Under the pieces are notes generated by a model. That model was not told the DNA's origin. It saw only the letters and a list, made by a program, of their open reading frames with translations, and did not search any database. Both the position numbers and the translations under genes were made by a program. DNA of 11,095 bases from Bacteriovoracaceae bacterium (GTDB taxonomy: Bacteria; Bdellovibrionota; UBA1018), in assembly GCA_023250755.1 (NCBI GenBank), contig JAHFAC010000035.1:1-11095 (forward strand), read 5' to 3'. Of the stretch, positions 5,582 through 11,095 are shown one piece after another. The number at the start of each line of letters is the position of its first letter. The first letter of the stretch is position 1.

Positions 5582-6187
5582 ATGAGAACCCTAACTTTAA
5601 TAACAATCAGTTTAGCTGGTATTTCAGCTTATGCCGACCACGATTCACAACCGTGGCCCCGCCCCGGAAACACAGTAACCCTGGAGTGCGCCTCTGAAAT
5701 TAACAGCGGCCGAGTCTATTGCAAGAGTCCAATAGCCGATCCGCTGAGCGTGATCCTGAAAATCCGAATTTCACTCTGGTCCTGCATTGAAGGCAAAAAC
5801 TGGGGCTATAGCTATCCAGGTACGGTATGGACCGAAGGAGGCTGCAGCGGAATTTTTGAGATCACGCCAAGGCCCATCCCCATACTACCGCCTTCACCCA
5901 TACCTCTCCCACCTGAGGTCAGTGTCCAAATTCGATGTGGTAAAGATGCCAACTTCCATCATGTCCCCTGTTCTGCTCCTGGTATTGCGCGCATCACCAA
6001 AGTGGACTTTTGGAAACAAAAATCAAATTCCGCATGTATCCCCGGCGAACGCACCATTTGGACTCCAGGCGTTGTTTGGCCAGCACCCACCGAAAGCACC
6101 TGGGGCGTTACGCCAGACGCCGCTCAGGTTTGGATTGATCGTGGATGCGATGGAATTTTTGATGTTCATGGCTATGCAACCCGTTAA
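5582..6187 (+). CDS. Exported protein with two DUF3011-like four-Cys domains
   Basis: The protein has 201 residues. The ATG at 5582 follows the purine-rich AGGAAAGGAAATAAAA; the frame is open further upstream but only over the end of the previous gene. The signal peptide is short, with a predicted cut AYA|DHDSQP after residue 18. Domain 1 (about 30-94) has Cys36, Cys47, Cys68 and Cys88 with WGYS, VWTEGGCSGIF. Domain 2 (about 113-196) has Cys119, Cys130, Cys152 and Cys189 with TWGV, VWIDRGCDGIF. The spacing C..C..C.G..WG..VW..GC.GIF resembles DUF3011, a small exported domain of unknown function. Domain 2 has about 16 extra residues between its third Cys and WG. A Pro-rich linker (97-111) joins the domains. 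Even Cys counts per domain suggest two disulfides each. Its partners are the flanking exported proteins. Confidence 0.87.
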   Translation: MRTLTLITISLAGISAYADHDSQPWPRPGNTVTLECASEINSGRVYCKSPIADPLSVILKIRISLWSCIEGKNWGYSYPGTVWTEGGCSGIFEITPRPIPILPPSPIPLPPEVSVQIRCGKDANFHHVPCSAPGIARITKVDFWKQKSNSACIPGERTIWTPGVVWPAPTESTWGVTPDAAQVWIDRGCDGIFDVHGYATR

Positions 6188-6239
6188 ATAAATAATTTTT
6201 AAATCTTTAATAGGTAAAAATAAAAGGAGAAATAAAAAA

Positions 6240-7208
6240 ATGAAATCTTTGAAACAACTCAAGAAATGGAATCTGACAATAGCCCTCGCCGCTGCTGTAA
6301 TCGCATCAGAATCTGCTCGAGCCGACCATCAAGGCGACCCTATCGGCAATATTCAAGAGCGACTGGTCAGCCGTGATTTAGGGGGCCAATCCATGACAGC
6401 AGGAAGCGTGCTTTCCCTGCCACAAATTCTAAACTTGGGTCCAGGCACCCAGGTCAATGCCATAGTCGTGATCGCCTCCATTCAGCCTGAACCCGGAAAG
6501 CGAGAGGGGAGCTTAAATCTTATAGTCGATGGACGACCACTCCCTGCTGAGTACGCCGGTCCACGAATGGAAGCCATTCATATCTGGCTCGACCGTCCCG
6601 TGCTGCTCATGGGGTCCAGTCGATTAGAGATCGCCTTTAATCAAAACGCCACGGTCGCGCTGTTGGGTGCGACTGTTCAAGGTCAAGGACCTGTCATTGT
6701 ACCCCCTCCCCCAGCCCGACCTGCTTGCGAAGTTTTAGGATATGGAACCTATCAAAACAATAGTTGGAAATACAGAGTCCGGATAGATGGTGCCCTAGTG
6801 AATGGAACAGATTCCCTTTCTACTCTGTACAGTACACTCAAACAGCTTCAAAGCACTGGATTATGCGTACTTCCGGAGAGAGTTTGTCAACTGAGCGGAG
6901 CCGGGGCGTGGGCCGGCAATACTTGGGCCTACAGAATTAGTGCATCCTCGAACAACACTTTTCAAGAAAACATTCTGCACGGAACCGATAGCTTTGACTC
7001 CATGGTCAATACGACTCTAGAGTTCAAGCAACAGGGAATTTGCCAACCTATTCCACAATTTCAATGTAAATTATCATCTGGTGCATTCAACGGAAACACA
7101 TGGCAGCATCTGATCACAATCGGAAATGCTGCTGTCTATGGATCAGATAGTATGGATTATACCTTGAGCACGATTTCACGACTTAGATCGGTTGGATACT
7201 GCCAATAA
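6240..7208 (+). CDS. Exported protein with beta-rich domain and three Cys-bounded tandem repeats
   Basis: The protein has 322 residues. AAGGAGA at 6224-6230 precedes the ATG by about 9 bases. Residues 1-28 form a signal peptide (KSLKQLKKW, then LTIALAAAVIA, predicted cut SARA|DHQGD). Residues about 55-148 form a beta-rich domain resembling that of the first gene of the cluster. The Pro-rich linker IVPPPPARP (153-161) leads to three repeats, about 163-209, 216-268 and 276-321. Each starts and ends with Cys (163/209, 216/268, 276/321). They share C-x-L-S-x-G-x-[YWF]-x-x-N-[ST]-W, then G-[ST]-D-S, then an amphipathic [TS]L...[LF] helix and x-G-[LIY]-C. One disulfide per repeat is likely. I know no family name for this repeat. 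Probably co-transcribed with the two genes before it (52-base AT-rich gap). Confidence 0.88.
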   Translation: MKSLKQLKKWNLTIALAAAVIASESARADHQGDPIGNIQERLVSRDLGGQSMTAGSVLSLPQILNLGPGTQVNAIVVIASIQPEPGKREGSLNLIVDGRPLPAEYAGPRMEAIHIWLDRPVLLMGSSRLEIAFNQNATVALLGATVQGQGPVIVPPPPARPACEVLGYGTYQNNSWKYRVRIDGALVNGTDSLSTLYSTLKQLQSTGLCVLPERVCQLSGAGAWAGNTWAYRISASSNNTFQENILHGTDSFDSMVNTTLEFKQQGICQPIPQFQCKLSSGAFNGNTWQHLITIGNAAVYGSDSMDYTLSTISRLRSVGYCQ

Positions 7209-7214
7209 ATAGCG

Positions 7215-7269
7215 AAATCCCACCTGTCTTTTTTTGTTATCTATCTTAAAGATAAGATAGGTGGGATTT
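7215..7269. terminator. Large stem-loop between convergent genes, possible bidirectional terminator
   Basis: AAATCCCAC (7215-7223) pairs with GTGGGATTT (7261-7269). Inside it CTATCTT pairs with AAGATAG, leaving an asymmetric bulge that contains a run of seven T. The stop of the exported-protein gene is 6 bases to the left and that of the minus-strand DUF218 gene is 8 bases to the right. The plus-strand tail has only TTTT after the stem, so efficiency is uncertain in either direction. Confidence 0.65.
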
Positions 7270-7277
7270 TACCTCAC

Positions 7278-7919
7278 TCACGCTCGCCAAAACGTCCTAT
7301 AATAAATCCATTTCATGTACTCGCTCAGCGTAATGCGAATGCCATGGAGATCGCTTCGCCATTCTCCGGGCTCATAAGGCTCTTGATAAATTGAGAGAGT
7401 CTCAATTTGAACAGGAGTTCCAAGGGCCGTTAAAGCTCGCTCAAAAATCAGCCGAGCTCGCCTCATATGATAGCTCGATGTAAGGAGAAGAATACGTCTC
7501 CACTGGTACTGCTCGGCAAATTTCGAGAGCCATTTCGCATTTTCTTCGGTATTCGTGCTTTCTTTTTCTAAGATAACATCACTGGGTCGCAAAACCGCAA
7601 AAACTCCTCGGCGAACCTGCCGAGCCAGCACCCCCCATCGAGACTGATGTCCCACTCCCGAAATATAAAAAACAGGAGGCTTACGAAAAGGGGGGGCCTG
7701 AGACAGTTCCCAATACCGGTACCAAAGATCCCCAGCGGCAGCGATTCTTCCCCTCCCCCCAGCCAGGCAAACAATCGCATCGACTTCAGGCAAGTGAGCC
7801 CCATCGACCGTATCCTGATAATCATAAATCTCCCCTGCCAGGAAAAGAGCCACTACGAGTATTCCCAGGACTACCCCTACCACCATTGGAAGCCCAATTC
7901 TCAGTATCCGCCTCATCAT
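7278..7919 (-). CDS. DUF218 (YdcF/ElyC/SanA-like) membrane-anchored protein
   Basis: The protein has 213 residues. The ATG at 7919 is followed at once by a second ATG; AGGATAG about 6-12 bases upstream can serve as Shine-Dalgarno. Residues 8-29 are a single hydrophobic anchor, so the rest probably lies in the periplasm. The DUF218 domain starts at VDAIVCLAGGRGRI (46-59), with a strand VFYISGVG (83-90), the family signature EKESTNTEENAKWL (118-131) and ILLLTSSYHMRRARLIFERA (143-162). SanA and ElyC of this family act in envelope integrity and peptidoglycan or lipid-carrier metabolism in enterobacteria; the reaction is not settled. The substrate here is unknown. It is a single gene, convergent with the exported-protein operon and divergent from rpmB. 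Confidence 0.92.
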   Translation of the reverse strand: MMRRILRIGLPMVVGVVLGILVVALFLAGEIYDYQDTVDGAHLPEVDAIVCLAGGRGRIAAAGDLWYRYWELSQAPPFRKPPVFYISGVGHQSRWGVLARQVRRGVFAVLRPSDVILEKESTNTEENAKWLSKFAEQYQWRRILLLTSSYHMRRARLIFERALTALGTPVQIETLSIYQEPYEPGEWRSDLHGIRITLSEYMKWIYYRTFWRA

Positions 7920-7950
7920 TGAAAGCTATCCTAGCCTGCCCCGTTCCTGC

Positions 7951-7979
7951 TTGCAAAAGCTAAGAAATTCAAATAGGGT
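7951..7979 (+). promoter_or_regulatory. Possible rpmB promoter
   Basis: TTGCAA (7951-7956) and TAGGGT (7974-7979) are separated by 17 bases. The -35 is fair and the -10 weak. It is placed about 55 bases before the rpmB start. A small hairpin, GGGCT (7980-7984) with AGCCC (7994-7998), would lie at the 5' end of the leader. Confidence 0.35.
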
Positions 7980-8034
7980 GGGCTTCCCTAATTAGCCCAG
8001 AGCTAGGAAGACTAACGAAAGCGAGTAATAAGTC

Positions 8035-8262
8035 ATGTCGCGTTTTTGTGATTATTGTGGAAAAGGCCCTACTACCGGAAATCTGGTTTCTCATTCTAAT
8101 ATCAAAACCCGCACGCGCTGGCTTCCTAATCTTAAACGATTAAAGGCTGTTGTTAATGGAACAACTCAGACAATCCGAGCTTGCACCCGCTGTATTCGTA
8201 CCGGAAAAATTGTGCGTCCCATGAAGCGGACCTATAAGCCCGAAGCAGTTAAGACGGGCTAA
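8035..8262 (+). CDS. rpmB: 50S ribosomal protein L28, zinc-binding (C+) form
   Basis: The protein has 75 residues, near the typical length. It is a component of the large ribosomal subunit. The family signature is clear: [33 protein letters not shown] and [13 protein letters not shown]. Two CxxC pairs (Cys5/Cys8 and Cys50/Cys53) form the zinc-ribbon site; paralogues without Cys are induced under zinc limitation in some bacteria, so this is the zinc-dependent form. A weak purine stretch GAAAGCGAG precedes the ATG. The gene stands alone here, without rpmG beside it. Confidence 0.97.
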   Translation: MSRFCDYCGKGPTTGNLVSHSNIKTRTRWLPNLKRLKAVVNGTTQTIRACTRCIRTGKIVRPMKRTYKPEAVKTG

Positions 8263-8263
8263 G

Positions 8264-8278
8264 AACTAGCCTCTAGTT
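8264..8278 (+). terminator. Weak hairpin after rpmB
   Basis: AACTAG (8264-8269) pairs with CTAGTT (8273-8278) around CCT directly after the rpmB stop, followed by only one more T. It is too short to be a reliable terminator. The larger hairpin at 8312-8348 may help. Confidence 0.3.
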
Positions 8279-8303
8279 TACTCACTCTCAAAAGCGACTG
8301 TCT

Positions 8304-8348
8304 AAAAAAAATTTGCCCCGACTCTATTTTAATAGCTGCCGGGGCAAA
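8304..8348 (-). terminator. Strong intrinsic terminator of the minus-strand exported-protein gene
   Basis: Read on the minus strand, TTTGCCCCG pairs with CGGGGCAAA (8340-8348 with 8312-8320), and an inner CTATT/AATAG stem (8324-8328 with 8331-8335) extends it. The stem is followed by eight T (complement of the A run 8304-8311). This is the classic GC stem plus U-tract layout and ends transcription coming from the gene at 8395-9201. The plus-strand side has no U tract. Confidence 0.82.
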
Positions 8349-8394
8349 GAAGAGGCCCTTCAATGGACCTTGTGTCATTTCACCTTAATTCGAA

Positions 8395-9201
8395 TTAATT
8401 TGGAAAAACCTGCCGTGCAGGTTCACAAACCATATCGGACTTACTACCCGAAAAATCCAGGACAGCAGGATAAGATCCACTGGGGAGACGGCGGGTCAAG
8501 TCCACTACCAACTCAAAAGATTTCTCCACGATACGTGGCGTAAAGAATGTCTGAGAAATTATTTTCTTATTTTTCTCTTCTGCCTTAAAATTCAGCATTG
8601 GAATCTCAGTGATATTCCTCATCAAAACAGAAGATTGAGTAATCTGCGCAGAGTAGGAAGCAGAAATTCCACCCTTTTCGATTCGCACAGTCATTGGGGT
8701 ATTCGCTTGCCACTTAAGACTGCAAGTCCATAGAGTATTCATCGAAGTGTTGGCCGACTGATCATAAGAATACAGCTTGCGCACGGGGCCTCGGGCAGGC
8801 TTTTCAGACACTTCGAGCCTGGACACGAAAAACCCAATAGTATTCTGCCGATGATCCTTAATGACTAAACGATCCTGGCGATCATCTGCAGCGGGACGTA
8901 CACCGCTGATTATGATATCCCCAGTAGAGATATTTGGATCTTTTGGAAAAGTCAGTGCGTATGTTCTTGGGTTTGGATTAATCATAACTCCACATAACCC
9001 GTTCACCCTCTCCTTCAAAGTCGCGGATTTTTCTACGTAATTGATCTCCAATGAGGTCCAAACATTACAGCCCGGATTGGGTTGATAATTTGCCTTGTGA
9101 TAGAGCTTGAATTCTTCACTTATTTTTTCAGAGGCAAAGCTATGAGAAGTTGCCGCCCCCACCATCATCGCAAAAACAGGTAACCAGATCAGACGTTTCA
9201 T
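8395..9201 (-). CDS. Exported protein of unknown function
   Basis: The protein has 268 residues. AAGGAG (complement of 9209-9214) lies 7 bases before the ATG at 9201. Residues 1-23 form a Sec signal peptide (KR, then LIWLPVFAMMVGAA, probable cut SFAS|EK). The mature part is largely beta-type, with four Cys (45, 70, 160, 259) that could form two disulfides, and no recognised motif. Its C-terminal half has strand-like segments such as SFELVVDLTRRLPSG and YPAVLDFSGSKSDMVC. I do not recognise the family. It does not share the Asp-His mature start of the three exported proteins at 4573-7208. ridA lies 110 bases upstream on the same strand; a separate promoter is likely but not clear. Confidence 0.87.
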   Translation of the reverse strand: MKRLIWLPVFAMMVGAATSHSFASEKISEEFKLYHKANYQPNPGCNVWTSLEINYVEKSATLKERVNGLCGVMINPNPRTYALTFPKDPNISTGDIIISGVRPAADDRQDRLVIKDHRQNTIGFFVSRLEVSEKPARGPVRKLYSYDQSANTSMNTLWTCSLKWQANTPMTVRIEKGGISASYSAQITQSSVLMRNITEIPMLNFKAEEKNKKIISQTFFTPRIVEKSFELVVDLTRRLPSGSYPAVLDFSGSKSDMVCEPARQVFPN

Positions 9202-9267
9202 AAATACACTCCTTAAGTTTTAAAAATATTAAGCACTGGAGTGTGTCTTATCTAATCAGAACTAATG

Positions 9268-9284
9268 CATAAAGTCATTTTATG
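9268..9284. repeat. Short inverted repeat between ridA and the exported-protein gene
   Basis: CATAAA (9268-9273) and TTTATG (9279-9284) are inverted around five bases. The stem is AT-rich and lacks a U tract on the minus strand, so it is a poor terminator for ridA. It could be a regulator site for the exported-protein gene. Confidence 0.3.
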
Positions 9285-9311
9285 TACTTGGACTTCATTA
9301 GAAATACTGAA

Positions 9312-9695
9312 CTACCCCGCCGCCACCGCTTCGATTTCAACGAGCACATCTTTGGGGAGGCGTGACACCTCAACCGTCGATCTCGCTGGTGGGATCGACT
9401 CGAAATAAGTCCCATAAATTTCGTTTACCTTGGGGAAATCACTCATTGATTTAAGAAAAATTGTCGTCTTCACCACAGCGTCCAAGCTGACTCCGGCTGC
9501 CTCGAGAACCGCCTTCAAATTCTCCATCACCTGCCTCGCCTGGCCTTCTACATCCGATGCAACCAACTGACCACTCACGGGATCTAGTGCAATCTGCCCA
9601 GAGCAGAAAATAAATCCCCCAGCACGAATGGCTTGGCTGTAGGGGCCGATGGGTTTTGGAGCTTTCGGAGTCAAAACTGATTTTTTTAAAACCAT
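9312..9695 (-). CDS. ridA: RidA-family enamine/imine deaminase
   Basis: The protein has 127 residues, the usual family length. It hydrolyses reactive 2-aminoacrylate and related enamine/imine intermediates, released by PLP enzymes such as threonine dehydratase, to ketoacids and ammonia in the cytoplasm. The N-terminal [23 protein letters not shown] and the C-terminal [13 protein letters not shown], with the conserved active-site Arg105, and VLVEIEAVA, with Glu120, are diagnostic of the RidA subfamily. It is expected to be a homotrimer. AAAGGG just after the maeB stop serves as ribosome binding site, and the 12-base gap to maeB indicates an operon. Confidence 0.96.
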   Translation of the reverse strand: MVLKKSVLTPKAPKPIGPYSQAIRAGGFIFCSGQIALDPVSGQLVASDVEGQARQVMENLKAVLEAAGVSLDAVVKTTIFLKSMSDFPKVNEIYGTYFESIPPARSTVEVSRLPKDVLVEIEAVAAG

Positions 9696-9707
9696 GGCAA
9701 TCCCTTT

Positions 9708-11095
9708 CTACACCTGCTGTAGCTGTAAATGATGATCCTGCTTTTTCTGAATATGAATCTCCATCGCAGTGACCGCAGCCATGTTCACCACGTCGTTGAC
9801 GTCGGAGTTTTGCTGAAGAATGAAAACGGGTTTATTCATCCCCAGCAAAATGGGGCCAATGGCCTCAGCCTGTCCCAAGCGAGCGATCAATTTGTAGGCA
9901 ATGTTGCCGGATTGAAGATCCGGAAAGATCAGAATGTTTGCATTTCCGGGCACCCCATTAAACGGAAAACTTTCTTTCGAGATTTCTGGAATCACTGCCG
10001 TATCAGCCTGCATCTCGCCATCAATTTGCAAGCCAGGCATTCGACTTTTGACCAGCTCTACAGCACGCCTGACTTTGAGTGCGACAGGATGATTATTCGC
10101 TCCGAAGTTCGAAAACGAAAGCATCGCGACTCGAGGATGCGTCCCAAGGACATCTTCTGCCATCCGAGCCGTCTGAATCGCGATATCAGCGAGTTCCTCT
10201 GCAGTAGGCTCAATGTTGACCGTAGTATCAGCAAATAAGAAAACCCTCTTTTTAAAGATCATCATGTATACGCCAGCCAAACGTGAGCCTGCCTTAACAC
10301 CGATGACTTGAAGAGCCGGACGCAAAGTCTCCGGATAGCTATCCGAAATTCCGCTCAAAAATCCGTCTGCATGCCCAGCCTCGACCATCATCGCACCGTA
10401 ATAATTGGGTTGCTTCATCAGAGAGCGCGACAAAGCTAAAGTCACCCCCTTGCGCTTTCGTTTTTCGTAAAGCTTCTGGGAATATTCTTCTCTTTGCTCG
10501 CTATCGGAAGGACGGATTCGCCTCACTCCCTTGAGTGCAGCTTCAAGCCCCAATTCTTGAATGGCCTTTTCCATTTGTGTTGGGTTTCCGAGTAGGATCG
10601 GCTCGGCAATCCCCTCTTCCCGAACAATCTGTGCTGCACGAAGGATCTTGGGATTTTCGCCTTCCGGAAATACGATGGTCGAACGATGGCCATCACCCGA
10701 ATTATCGCTTTGAACCCGCTTTTTGATCCCTCGCATCACCATGTAGCTAGTTCCCAGCAAGGTCTCGAGGTGCTCTTTGTATTGAGTGATATCCAGTTTT
10801 TTCCGGGCCACGCCGGAATGGATCGCCGCCTCAGCAACAGCCGATGCCACCCAAATCAGGGCTCTCCGATCAAAGGGCTTCGGGATCAAATATTCACGTC
10901 CGAACTGAAAACGTTGTCCCCCATAGGCACGTGAAACCGCATCGGGAACATCCTCCTTAGCCAACGCTGCAAGCGCACGCACGGCAGCCATCTTCATCTC
11001 TTCGTTAATGGCCATGGCCATCGTATCGAGCGCCCCACGAAATATGAAAGGAAAACCGAGTACGTTATTCACCTGGTTTGGATAGTCGGACCGTC
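9708..11095 (-). CDS. maeB: NADP-dependent malic enzyme, MaeB hybrid type, 5' end beyond the right edge
   Basis: The frame runs off the right edge; about 462 C-terminal residues are visible. Family members have about 750, so roughly 300 N-terminal residues are missing. It decarboxylates malate to pyruvate with NADP reduction. The visible start [23 protein letters not shown] is the end of the malic enzyme NAD-binding domain, which continues to about [18 protein letters not shown]. From [19 protein letters not shown] onward comes the phosphotransacetylase-like (PTA) domain, including [33 protein letters not shown] and [13 protein letters not shown]. In MaeB enzymes this domain is thought to be regulatory (acetyl-CoA) and not catalytic. 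The C-terminus is His/Gln-rich. GTG at 11072 is only an internal codon. ridA follows 12 bases downstream. Confidence 0.95.
   Translation of the reverse strand, partial: RSDYPNQVNNVLGFPFIFRGALDTMAMAINEEMKMAAVRALAALAKEDVPDAVSRAYGGQRFQFGREYLIPKPFDRRALIWVASAVAEAAIHSGVARKKLDITQYKEHLETLLGTSYMVMRGIKKRVQSDNSGDGHRSTIVFPEGENPKILRAAQIVREEGIAEPILLGNPTQMEKAIQELGLEAALKGVRRIRPSDSEQREEYSQKLYEKRKRKGVTLALSRSLMKQPNYYGAMMVEAGHADGFLSGISDSYPETLRPALQVIGVKAGSRLAGVYMMIFKKRVFLFADTTVNIEPTAEELADIAIQTARMAEDVLGTHPRVAMLSFSNFGANNHPVALKVRRAVELVKSRMPGLQIDGEMQADTAVIPEISKESFPFNGVPGNANILIFPDLQSGNIAYKLIARLGQAEAIGPILLGMNKPVFILQQNSDVNDVVNMAAVTAMEIHIQKKQDHHLQLQQV

Noticed and set aside
5787..6191. Plus-strand reading frame of 134 codons
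   Set aside because: Shadow in another frame of the DUF3011-like gene; no signal peptide, domain or ribosome binding site.
7647..7922. Plus-strand reading frame of 91 codons
   Set aside because: Antisense to the DUF218 gene, whose family motifs are clear.
8313..8543. Plus-strand reading frame of 76 codons
   Set aside because: Runs through the terminator hairpin and the antisense of the exported-protein C-terminus; no ribosome binding site.
9729..10238. Plus-strand reading frame of 169 codons
   Set aside because: Long, but antisense to the conserved PTA domain of maeB and without domain features or a translation signal.
1..11095. CRISPR array, tRNA, rRNA or prophage
   Set aside because: No regularly spaced repeats, no tRNA cloverleaf or rRNA sequence, and no integrase, transposase or phage structural gene were seen.

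Overview
The window looks like chromosomal DNA of a Gram-negative bacterium, most probably from the Bdellovibrionota (Bdellovibrio-like) or a related delta-type lineage. This is inferred from a zinc-ribbon type L28, a hybrid MaeB-type malic enzyme next to ridA, a LytS/LytR-type pair, and several lineage-type exported Cys-rich proteins, including a DUF3011-like one. No marker in the window fixes the taxon, so treat it as a lean.

Layout, left to right. The 3' end of an unrecognised gene (+) stops before a good hairpin at 413-442. A two-gene operon (+) follows: a membrane-bound LytS/YehU-type histidine kinase and its LytTR response regulator, overlapping by 4 nt. On the minus strand lies a two-gene cassette: an XRE-type helix-turn-helix protein translationally coupled (ATGA overlap) to an AbiEii/DUF6036-like nucleotidyltransferase. 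Its promoter has a TATAATA-N4-TATTATA palindrome between the -35 and -10 boxes and would give an essentially leaderless mRNA. This is the best candidate for an autoregulated toxin-antitoxin or defence-like module. After an AT-rich intergenic stretch come rdgB (+, house-cleaning NTP pyrophosphatase) and three tightly spaced exported-protein genes (+).

The three exported proteins form the second noteworthy unit. Each has a signal peptide predicted to be cut just before Asp-His, so all three mature chains would start with DH. The first and third seem to share an N-terminal beta-rich domain and end in different Cys-paired tandem repeats. The middle one carries two DUF3011-like four-Cys domains joined by a Pro-rich linker. 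A stem-loop at 7215-7269 separates this unit from a convergent minus-strand DUF218 (YdcF/ElyC/SanA-like) membrane-anchored protein.

The right part holds rpmB (+), then a minus-strand run: an unrecognised exported protein with a strong terminator downstream of it, ridA, and the C-terminal part of maeB, which continues past the right edge. maeB and ridA are 12 nt apart and probably co-transcribed. The housekeeping genes (rdgB, rpmB, ridA, maeB) are ordinary. The accessory interest lies in the XRE-nucleotidyltransferase cassette and the exported repeat-protein operon.
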